A stretch of 64,000 nt of DNA from Candidatus Bathyarchaeota archaeon (GTDB lineage Archaea > Thermoproteota > Bathyarchaeia > Bathyarchaeales > Bathycorpusculaceae), in assembly GCA_029907545.1 (NCBI GenBank), contig JARYLR010000001.1, positions 62,001 to 126,000 of the forward strand, written 5' to 3'. The position numbers were made by a program, and so were the translations under genes. The stretch's first letter is position 1; every line of letters starts with the position of its first letter. The notes below the pieces were generated by a model, which saw only the letters and a list, made by a program, of their open reading frames with translations, made no database searches and was not told the origin of the DNA. This document shows positions 57,817 to 64,000 of the stretch, piece after piece.

Positions 57817-59394
57817 TTAGCTGAATACTAGTTGCGTAGTTTCCAGTGTTTGCAAGTTGACAATAGGAACTTTGTTCGGCGTTGGTGTGAATCCGTTGCG
57901 CGCCATATAGCTGGTTTGTCCCTGCCAGCAGCCGGAATTTACAATTAAGACTCCGCGGTAAGTGCCATACTCAAGAGCATGTATATGTCCACCATGAAAG
58001 ATATCGGGCACGCGCTCTATGACTAGAAAGTCGCCGGTCTCAGGTGACAGTGGAGTTTTTCCTCCGTATATCGGCGCAAGGTGGCGGCTCTGAAGTAGCA
58101 AGCGCATTGCTTTTTCAGGGTTGTTGTGAGACATGCCTGGAACGGTGGAAATCACGTCGTCTAGGCTTCTCCCGTGGAACATGAGAACCTCCACACCGTG
58201 GATGCTGAGGTAACAGGGGCTTCCAAGTGAGCGCACGTTTCGGGTTTCTTGCAGAGTTTCCAGAAACTCGTTTGCTATTGCCGGCTGTGGCAGGGCCTTT
58301 CTTGGAGAATCATGGTTGCCTGGGATTATGATTATTTCTATGTAGTCTGGGATTTGTTCTATGTACCTTGCTGCCAGCCGGTATTGCTTGTAGATGTCTT
58401 TGATTACGAGCTCTTTTACTTGGTTTGGGTAGACTCCTACGCCGTCAACGATGTCGCCTGCTATCAGAACGTATTTTACGTGGCTGGCGATTTCACGCCA
58501 GTTTTCGTTGCCGTATTTACCGTTAAGCCAGAGGAGGAACCTGCTGAGGGCTTCTTTCTGAAATTTTGTGCTGCCTACATGTAGGTCTGACGTGAGTACT
58601 GCGTATACTGGCTCGTCTGCCTTGTGCGGCGTTTTTTGTGCGACGTCTGGAAGGATGATGTCGTCAGCGATTAAGAGTGCGCCTCTTGTTTTTGTGACAC
58701 TTACGCATATAACTTGATCAAGAAGCAAGGCGCGAGCCTTTTTCTTGATTTCTTCCGGTGTACTTTGGGGGACAAGAATAGTGACGTTTGATTTTAGGTC
58801 TTCAAGAGTTATTATTGTACGTTGCTGTGATTCACGTTTATCCGTGACCATTCCTATTATTTTCAGCTTTACACCTGGAGACGCTTTAAACGCGTCTATT
58901 ATTGACGCTGCCCCTTTCACGTCTATTCTTTGTCTGAGAAGTTTTTCGAGACGTTTGAATCTGTCTCTGAAGTATTCTACGTAATCTTCAACGGCGCCGT
59001 CTGAGCCAAGCTTGCTGCATGGGTCGTCTATGATCTTTGTCTGCGCGGCAACTTCCTTTGCGTAGGGGTGGTAAGCACTTTTGCTCTCTGTTATGTGAGG
59101 CTTTGAGAGTGTCGTTGCCTCTTGCGCTGGCGGGGGGCTTAGCTCTTTGGACAGTGCGGGCTCCTTTAGCAGGTCTATCAGTAGCTCTTTGCGGATGAAG
59201 AATGGTTTTTCTTTAAGATCGTTAAGGGCGGCTAATGCCTTGTTTATTGTTTCCGACGGGTCTTCGGTAGAGGCGAGTTCACTTAGAAATTCGAATGCTT
59301 CTCGATCAAGTTGGTATCCTGCTGCAATAGCTTGCGCCACGGCTTGTTGAAGCTTTTCTGCCTTGTTTATAGTTGCAGAGTTTTCCAGTTGCAT
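57817..59394 (-). CDS. polB: DNA polymerase D small subunit DP1 (proofreading exonuclease)
   Basis: 525 aa. N-terminal helical region, an OB fold (LKIIGMVTDKRESQQRTIITLEDL), then a calcineurin-like phosphoesterase domain: SDLHVGS (269-275), GDIVDG (313-318), GNHD (359-362), MFHGRSLDD and GGHIHALEYG. All metal-ligand motifs are intact, so 3'-5' proofreading is expected. It partners with DP2 at 45977-49381. Convergent with cdc6 (11-bp gap). Confidence 0.96.
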   Translation of the reverse strand: MQLENSATINKAEKLQQAVAQAIAAGYQLDREAFEFLSELASTEDPSETINKALAALNDLKEKPFFIRKELLIDLLKEPALSKELSPPPAQEATTLSKPHITESKSAYHPYAKEVAAQTKIIDDPCSKLGSDGAVEDYVEYFRDRFKRLEKLLRQRIDVKGAASIIDAFKASPGVKLKIIGMVTDKRESQQRTIITLEDLKSNVTILVPQSTPEEIKKKARALLLDQVICVSVTKTRGALLIADDIILPDVAQKTPHKADEPVYAVLTSDLHVGSTKFQKEALSRFLLWLNGKYGNENWREIASHVKYVLIAGDIVDGVGVYPNQVKELVIKDIYKQYRLAARYIEQIPDYIEIIIIPGNHDSPRKALPQPAIANEFLETLQETRNVRSLGSPCYLSIHGVEVLMFHGRSLDDVISTVPGMSHNNPEKAMRLLLQSRHLAPIYGGKTPLSPETGDFLVIERVPDIFHGGHIHALEYGTYRGVLIVNSGCWQGQTSYMARNGFTPTPNKVPIVNLQTLETTQLVFS

Positions 59395-60050
59395 TCTTTC
59401 GGAATCACCACATACCCTTCTTGTTCATTCCCTACGGCTTCTGTTTTGTTTTGTGTATGGAGGTGCGCTGTTAGAGCGGCTGTGATTGCGTCAATTTCGT
59501 GACAACTGAAAGGGCTCTTTGCACGGAGCCCCTTTAGTCGGAGGTTTTTGAAGGCAGCTTGAATTTGAGACCAGTCTTTCAGTGGCATGCCTAGCGCTTT
59601 GCGCGTTGAGGTTGGGTGCACTTCTATTGTTTTATAGCCTTTCTCAGCTATTAACTTGTTGAGTTTTTTGGCGCGCTTGGTCAGCATTTTCATCGAAGAC
59701 AGAGCAGGCGGGAAAACTCTGTAGCCTCGTCTTGTCCTCTCTTTCTCAGCCGCGCGCAGTATGCCTTCCTTTGGGAAACTTAGAGGGGCATCAATTGCTA
59801 TGAGCGCTGGCTTGTTCTTGAAAACACAGTCAAGTATTTCTTCATCTGAATATATCACTAGGGACTTCACACGCGCGCTTTTCCATAGTGCAATACCTGT
59901 GGGGTTTTCTGCTCTGCCAGCTAAGTCTATACCTATTACAACTTTATCGGCGGGCTTAAGACATGGAAGTCTAGATTTATATATCTGGCGCGTGTTTGAA
60001 TTTATCGTATTCCAGTTTCGAATCCTAGAGATTTGCGTGGTGATGGTCAT
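59367..60050 (-). CDS. DUF429 family RNase H-fold predicted nuclease (start uncertain)
   Basis: The conserved part begins at KVVIGIDLAGRAENPTGIALW (Asp of an RNase H-like fold), continues ALIAIDAPLSFPKEG and TIEVHPTSTRKAL, and ends SCHEIDAITAALTAHLH. Between the last in-frame ATG (60050) and this core there is no ATG, GTG or TTG. The coordinate given is that ATG, which would add about 38 residues and overlap the start of the divergent AbrB-PhoU gene. A minus-strand TATA (GATATATAAATC, about 59974-59985) instead suggests a start near the core. The 3' end overlaps polB by 28 bp. Confidence 0.65.
   Translation of the reverse strand: MTITTQISRIRNWNTINSNTRQIYKSRLPCLKPADKVVIGIDLAGRAENPTGIALWKSARVKSLVIYSDEEILDCVFKNKPALIAIDAPLSFPKEGILRAAEKERTRRGYRVFPPALSSMKMLTKRAKKLNKLIAEKGYKTIEVHPTSTRKALGMPLKDWSQIQAAFKNLRLKGLRAKSPFSCHEIDAITAALTAHLHTQNKTEAVGNEQEGYVVIPKECNWKTLQL
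59972..59985. promoter_or_regulatory. Shared TATA element between DUF429 and AbrB-PhoU genes
   Basis: AGATTTATATATCT can be read as a TATA box on either strand. On the plus strand it would give a leader of about 40 bases for ATG 60049. On the minus strand it would start transcription at the beginning of the conserved DUF429 core. Confidence 0.4.
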
Positions 60051-61032
60051 GAGTATCCTCCGTAAGGTGCAGCGTACTCCAAGTGGAACCTTCTTTGTTT
60101 GTCTTCCTAAAGCGTGGGCTGAAAAATACAATCTGGAACGGGGCGCGGTGCTGGCTTTGAATGAGACAAGCGATGGAAAACTTCTTTTGGATGCTAGGCA
60201 TGAGGCTGAGTCTTCTCCTAAAGTGGCTGTTCTGAAGCCTGGGGCGCATCTTAGCCGCGAAATCATCGGCAAATACCTGCTTGGCTTTGACATTATTCAG
60301 GTGGAAGCTAAAGACCGTATTAGCTTTGAGGTTCGTGATACGGTTAAGAAGACCGTTAGCCGGTTAATAGGCTTGGAAATTGTTGAAGAAAACTATTCTC
60401 GCATAGTTATTCAATGTTTGCTTGAGGTTTCGGGGTTCCCTCCAGAGAAGAACCTTCGCAGGGGCTATGCCATTGTAACTGGAATGCATAGAGACGGAAT
60501 CGGCGCGGTGATAAATAATGACGTACACTTGGCGAAGAGCGTGGTTGCCCGCGACGACGAAGTCAATAGGCTATACTTCCTGCTGGTCCGGATTTTGCGC
60601 ACGATAATTCAGAATCCAAGCTTAAGCGAAAAACTAAACGTGCGGCCAATTGATTGTCTAGACTACCGGCTAGCAGCAAGCTTGGTTGAGGCAATAGGCG
60701 ATGAATGCGTGAACATTGCTAACACGGTTATCGAGATAGGCAACTTGAAGCTGACCAAAGATTTGAAGAAGCTGCTTATGGAGTTCCACGCGATTTGTTT
60801 TCAAGCGCATGAAAACGCCTTGAAAGCTTTCCTTTCCAACGACATAGAACTCGCTGAAAAAGTTCGAGATACAAGAGAAAAAATTGAAAAAACATTCACA
60901 GAAATAGGCAAAGCGGCCAAGGAGCAGTCGTTTGACTTTGTTCCTCAAATATTGGCGTTGGCTTCCTCGCTGAAACAGATTTACGAGCACAGCGTGGATG
61001 TTGCGGACCTAGTGATGCCCAAGGAAGTTTAG
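60049..61032 (+). CDS. AbrB/SpoVT-PhoU fusion protein (second paralogue)
   Basis: 327 aa from ATG 60049 (MSILRKVQRTPSGTFFVCL). The N-terminal swapped hairpin (RTPSGTFFVCLPKAWAEKYNLERGAVLALNETSDGKLLLD) is followed by helical PhoU repeats (SLVEAIGDECVNIANTVIEIG, LKQIYEHSVDVADLVM). Same architecture as 8104-9153 but far from the pst genes and next to replication genes. Role unknown; phosphate sensing is only implied by the domains. The upstream longer frame lies antisense to DUF429 and is rejected. Confidence 0.82.
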   Translation: MSILRKVQRTPSGTFFVCLPKAWAEKYNLERGAVLALNETSDGKLLLDARHEAESSPKVAVLKPGAHLSREIIGKYLLGFDIIQVEAKDRISFEVRDTVKKTVSRLIGLEIVEENYSRIVIQCLLEVSGFPPEKNLRRGYAIVTGMHRDGIGAVINNDVHLAKSVVARDDEVNRLYFLLVRILRTIIQNPSLSEKLNVRPIDCLDYRLAASLVEAIGDECVNIANTVIEIGNLKLTKDLKKLLMEFHAICFQAHENALKAFLSNDIELAEKVRDTREKIEKTFTEIGKAAKEQSFDFVPQILALASSLKQIYEHSVDVADLVMPKEV

Positions 61033-61042
61033 GGCGCTCTTC

Positions 61043-62263
61043 TCAGAAAGGAAGGGTGTTTACTTTTTGCGGCTGCTTTGCAAAGGCTACTTGGCTGCTT
61101 GCTCTTAGCTCGTTGACGTAGAGTATCTCGCCCTCTATTCTGCATTCGGATTCCACAGTTATTTCTTCGCCGTAAACGTTTCTTGCGTGGGCACCGTTTC
61201 GCAGCAGAATTCTTTTGCCATATACGTCTTCTACGTGGGCGTCTTTGCCAACGATGATTTCGTCTGCCCGGAGTGTTCCTTTCGCTTCTCCTCTTTTGCC
61301 TATTTCAATGAACCGTGCAGTAGCACCTTCATCTGTGGCTATCCGTCCGCCTACTTCGATGTGGTTTTGGGTTTGCACCTTTTTTGAGCGAAGAACTCCT
61401 CCGACTTCGATGTTTTCGGCTTCTATTTCGCCGGAAACCTCTGCTTTTCCTCCGACTTCTAGGTCTCCAGAAAGCTTCAAGGCGCCATTCACGCTTATTT
61501 TTCCTCCGACCTCAAGCTCTTCGCCGGCTGCTGAGCCTGAGATATCTATTTTCCCTCCTACATCGATCTCTCTGAACTCAAGATCTCCTTGAACTCTCAG
61601 CGTGCCCCCTACCTCTATTCTATCCCCTTTGCTTTTGCCAGCGAGGCTGACAGCGCCTCCCACCTCTATATCCTCAAATTCTAAGGGAGCGCTTGACTCA
61701 AAACAGCCTCCGGCATCGATCTCGCGGATTTTGCCTCCTCCCACGCGCGCTGTCCCTCCCACTGACAGCGAGCCAAGCTGGACGCGTGCCTCTGCTTCAA
61801 GGCTTCCGCCGACATCCACGTCCTCCGCATGTATTTCACCTTTAGCTCTGAAACTTCCGCCGACATCTATGGATTCAGCTTTTACATCACCGTCAACTCT
61901 AAGGCTTCCGCCGACGTCTATGCCCTCTGATTCCAGTTTTCCATGGACAACCAGTGCTTCATCGGCTTCAATGCTTGCCGCGGAAACGTTCCCGTCAACC
62001 TCTAGGTAGCCGTCACTGACTTCAATGTTGTTTTTAACCTCCAAGTCACCGCGAATCTTTATGTTGCCCTCTGCTTCAAGTCCTGCTGCGGAAAGACTGC
62101 AGTCAAAGATATTGTTGCCTTCGCAGTAAATAGTCCCAGAAACCTTCACAGGCGAAGAAGACTCTTCACCTTTTACGGTTGCATGGCTACCTACCATTAG
62201 ATCTCCTTCAACGAAGCTTAATGTTACGGTTGCTCCTTTCGGGATCGATGTTTCATTGCTCAT
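61043..62263 (-). CDS. Bactofilin-like polymer-forming beta-helix protein
   Basis: 406 aa from ATG 62263 (MSNETSIPKGATVTLSF). About 20 short rungs, each roughly 16-18 residues, with a repeated EVGG/DVGG turn (ESEGIDVGGSLRVDGDVKAES, IDVGGSFRAKGEIHAED, FREIDVGGKIDISGSAAGE, EAENIEVGGVLRSKKV). This is a right-handed beta-helix of the bactofilin (polymer-forming cytoskeletal) type. It lacks a signal peptide or membrane helix, so it is probably cytosolic and self-assembling. The repeated DNA also makes the locus prone to recombination. Preceded by a small gene. Confidence 0.75.
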   Translation of the reverse strand: MSNETSIPKGATVTLSFVEGDLMVGSHATVKGEESSSPVKVSGTIYCEGNNIFDCSLSAAGLEAEGNIKIRGDLEVKNNIEVSDGYLEVDGNVSAASIEADEALVVHGKLESEGIDVGGSLRVDGDVKAESIDVGGSFRAKGEIHAEDVDVGGSLEAEARVQLGSLSVGGTARVGGGKIREIDAGGCFESSAPLEFEDIEVGGAVSLAGKSKGDRIEVGGTLRVQGDLEFREIDVGGKIDISGSAAGEELEVGGKISVNGALKLSGDLEVGGKAEVSGEIEAENIEVGGVLRSKKVQTQNHIEVGGRIATDEGATARFIEIGKRGEAKGTLRADEIIVGKDAHVEDVYGKRILLRNGAHARNVYGEEITVESECRIEGEILYVNELRASSQVAFAKQPQKVNTLPF

Positions 62264-62330
62264 TTTTAAACCTCCATTCAACACTTTTCTGGTTCTTTAA
62301 AAGAGGGACTCACCACTTGTGACTATCTCC

Positions 62331-62555
62331 TTAGCGGATTGACTGCACTTTGTTAGCAGCAAACATTATTGCGTTTGCCCTTTTCTGCCCAGTCCTAACT
62401 GCGTGGTCTCTGAAAGAGTCCAAACTCTCTGAAAACGCACCCGCGATCTCTACTCTTTGTTCCGCCCATCGAGCCATCGTCTCAACTGAATCATGTTTCT
62501 GAAGCTTAGGCACATCTATTCGCCGTCCCAGCTCAACCCGCGCTTTCCTCGTCAT
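62331..62555 (-). CDS. Small charged hypothetical protein (74 aa)
   Basis: No family recognised. From ATG 62555: MTRKARVELGRRIDVPKLQ then HDSVETMARWAEQRVEIAGAF, mostly helical and charged, ending KRANAIMFAANKVQSIR. Lies 67 bp before the bactofilin-like gene on the same strand and may be cotranscribed. Alternative GTG-type start at 62576 adds seven residues. Confidence 0.45.
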   Translation of the reverse strand: MTRKARVELGRRIDVPKLQKHDSVETMARWAEQRVEIAGAFSESLDSFRDHAVRTGQKRANAIMFAANKVQSIR

Positions 62556-62882
62556 TCCAGCCACCTCTTCACACAAGCATAGATCAGCAAGCTTGCCTTA
62601 AAAGGCGACGCACATGTATAGGGCACGCAACGTAATCACAACTTGTAACTGGAGGAGTTCGCCAGCAAGAAAAGCAAAATAATTCTCGCGTTAAACCAAA
62701 CCGAAAAGCGCAACCATCGACTGCACCCCTCCTATATATAAGGGCTCTAAAGCAGCAGACCTAACTAAACACGGCAACACGCAACAACACCATGAACCAA
62801 GGTCATGCACGAAGCTGAAAGTTAATATGCAAATCTTTTAATAACAACTAGGCACAACCAATACCAACGGAGCACCCTCAAC
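62556..62882. other. Intergenic region upstream of PCNA with two TATA-like elements
   Basis: 327 bp with no credible protein gene. TATA-like CTATATATAAG at 62732-62742 is preceded by CCCCTC, and a second TCTTTTAATAA at about 62834-62844 suits PCNA (initiation about 15 bases before ATG 62883). The stretch between the two (about 62760-62830) could be a short independent transcript, but I see no confident RNA fold or C/D box. Confidence 0.4.
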
Positions 62883-63638
62883 ATGTTCAAACTCAAAGTC
62901 AGTGACGCCAAACTCCTCAGAGACATGATAACCTCAATCTCCATCCTCGTGGACGAAGCCACCTTCAAACTAGACCCTGAAGGCATGAAACTCCGGGCAA
63001 TGGATCCATCGCGCGTTGCGATGGTCGACTTTGAATGGCCAAAAACCGTTTTCGAGGAATACCAGTGCACAGAACCGGCAAAAATGTGCATAAACATAAC
63101 CGAGCTGCTTAAACTTCTAAAAAGAGCTGGAAAGGACGAAATCGTAGAACTCTCGCTTGATTATAAAACGGGCAAACTACAGGTAAAGATCACGGGAAAA
63201 TACACGCGCAACTTTACCATGCCCACGCTCGAAGCGTCAGAAGAAGAGGTTCCAACGCCGAAACTTGCCTTTAACGTTAAAGCCAAAGTCACCACAACCG
63301 GCCTAAGCCAAGCCATAGAAGACGCTCAACTAGTCAGCGACCATGTCAGAATAGAAGCGGACAACGAAAAACTAGCGTTTAATGCTTCAGGCGACCTTAT
63401 GGGCGCCGAAATCTCCATCCAAAAGGGAAGCGACACAATCTTGGATCTCGAAGTCAAGGAACCTGCGAAAGCAACTTTCAGCCTAAGCTATCTCACGGAA
63501 ATCATTAAAGCCGCGACAGCTACCTCTGACATAGCGACATTGGAATTCTCGTCCGACATGCCTGTAAAACTGGATTTCCAGCAGGCAAAAGAGGGCAAAC
63601 TGACATTCTATCTGGCTCCAAGAATCGAAACCGAATAG
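62883..63638 (+). CDS. pcn: Sliding clamp PCNA
   Basis: 251 aa. MFKLKVSDAKLLRDMITSIS, VDEATFKLDPEGMKLRAMDPSRVAMVDFEWPK, ELLKLLKRAGKDEIVEL and the C-terminal PVKLDFQQAKEGKLTFYLAPRIE are classic. Forms a ring on DNA and tethers PolD, FEN1 and ligase. Lies within 7 kb of the putative origin, followed by PriL. Confidence 0.97.
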   Translation: MFKLKVSDAKLLRDMITSISILVDEATFKLDPEGMKLRAMDPSRVAMVDFEWPKTVFEEYQCTEPAKMCINITELLKLLKRAGKDEIVELSLDYKTGKLQVKITGKYTRNFTMPTLEASEEEVPTPKLAFNVKAKVTTTGLSQAIEDAQLVSDHVRIEADNEKLAFNASGDLMGAEISIQKGSDTILDLEVKEPAKATFSLSYLTEIIKAATATSDIATLEFSSDMPVKLDFQQAKEGKLTFYLAPRIETE

Positions 63639-63652
63639 CGTGAAAAACCAAG

Positions 63653-64000
63653 ATGCAGCGCACTTTTTCAGCGTTTGCCAAGAACGATTATGCCAAATAC
63701 CCTTTCCTAAAAGCGGCAATCAAGCACATACAAACGTTGGATCTGAAAATTCAAGATCTAATAGACCCTGACAACGCGAGCATCCTTGAACGCGCCCAAC
63801 AAAGACTTGAAGAAGCAATACTTGACAGCATCGTAAGCCTAGACCTCAAACACGTAGACATAGAGATCGTCTCTTTCCCGGTCGCTGTTATGCTAGCCAT
63901 AGCAACAAAAGACTCTTTTATCAAGAAAAGATATGCCCTCGCAGAAGCAAACCGTGCATACGAAGAACTCCTTTTAGAACCCCGAGAAAAAATCATACAG
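63653..64000 (+). CDS. priL: DNA primase large subunit PriL (3' end cut by window edge)
   Basis: First 116 residues only. ATG 63653 begins MQRTFSAFAKNDYAKYPFLK, then AAIKHIQTLDLKIQDLIDPDNASILERAQQRLEEAILDSIV, an N-terminal domain typical of archaeal PriL. The 4Fe-4S domain would be outside the window. Starts 14 bp after pcn and is probably cotranscribed with it. Confidence 0.9.
   Translation, partial: MQRTFSAFAKNDYAKYPFLKAAIKHIQTLDLKIQDLIDPDNASILERAQQRLEEAILDSIVSLDLKHVDIEIVSFPVAVMLAIATKDSFIKKRYALAEANRAYEELLLEPREKIIQ

Noticed and set aside
62760-62830. Possible C/D box small RNA before PCNA
   Set aside because: The region has no clean RUGAUGA box; only CATGAACC and GCTGA-like fragments are present, insufficient for a call.
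1-64000. CRISPR array, transposase, integrase or prophage
   Set aside because: No regularly spaced direct repeats of 24-40 bp and no transposase, integrase or phage structural gene was seen on either strand. The only repeated DNA is the beta-helix gene, the ORB-like sites and the GTGA/TCAC motifs.

Overview
The window is a dense archaeal chromosome segment of about 64 kb. Archaeal hallmarks include both subunits of the D-family DNA polymerase (DP1 and DP2), Orc1/Cdc6, PCNA, the start of the large primase subunit, Alba, TFS, Elf1, Rpb4- and Rpb11-type RNA polymerase subunits, SRP54, Sec61-beta, aIF5A, Dph2, Nob1, Csl4, Pus10, L10e, L21e, GGGP synthase and an intron-containing tRNA-Ser. PolD argues against Crenarchaeota. 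Together with the Elf1/Csl4/Nob1 gene set, and with TATA boxes placed for leaderless or short-leader transcripts, I infer a TACK-type lineage, most likely Bathyarchaeia. This is inference from gene content; no search was run.

Layout. 1-2.6 kb: adenosine-type deaminase plus S-adenosylhomocysteine hydrolase (methyl-cycle recycling). 2.7-8.1 kb: small membrane and zinc proteins, an ABC importer with two permeases and no binding protein, a DUF420-like protein and a membrane-anchored superoxide-reductase-like protein. 8.1-13.7 kb: phosphate locus (AbrB-PhoU regulator divergent from pstSCAB-phoU). 13.7-17 kb: split tRNA-Ser, an HTH_42 (AlkZ-like) protein, TFS, DUF99 and an RNase III-like protein. 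17-22.7 kb (minus): L10e - PEP synthase - Dph2 - METTL5-like MTase - Csl4 - Rpo11. 22.8-24.6 kb: dCTP deaminase-like, zinc finger-GNAT fusion, DinB. 24.7-30.1 kb (minus): SRP54 - Pus10 - L21e - Rpb4 - DUF655 - KsgA - HemK2. 30.4-38.1 kb: frameshifted secreted PPC protein, PAC2 chaperone, Hsp20, aIF5A, NAD kinase, Nob1, PK-C-like protein and a class III aminotransferase. 38.2-43.2 kb (minus): Alba, korDABC, DUF2070. 43.4-53.6 kb: LSm-like, Sec61-beta, SHMT, MazG, PolD DP2, GGGPS, Elf1, NAD synthase plus nitrilase, aminotransferase. 53.7-64 kb: two unusual helical/wHTH genes with a cluster of GTGA/TCAC motifs, a putative replication origin next to orc1/cdc6, PolD DP1, DUF429, a second AbrB-PhoU protein, a bactofilin-like beta-helix protein, PCNA and PriL.

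The strongest system-level signal is the replication region. An AT-rich, gene-free stretch of about 780 bp immediately upstream of orc1/cdc6 carries two near-identical ORB-like sites, one inverted ORB-like site and one partial site. DP1, DP2, PCNA and PriL all lie within about 10 kb of it.

Other points to check: a zinc-finger gene with a good ribosome-binding site but no standard start codon; a signal peptide disconnected from its protein by an eight-base homopolymer; a superoxide-reductase-like domain with altered iron ligands; a split NAD synthase/glutaminase candidate; and a membrane-anchored coiled-coil wHTH protein surrounded by repeated operator-like sites.
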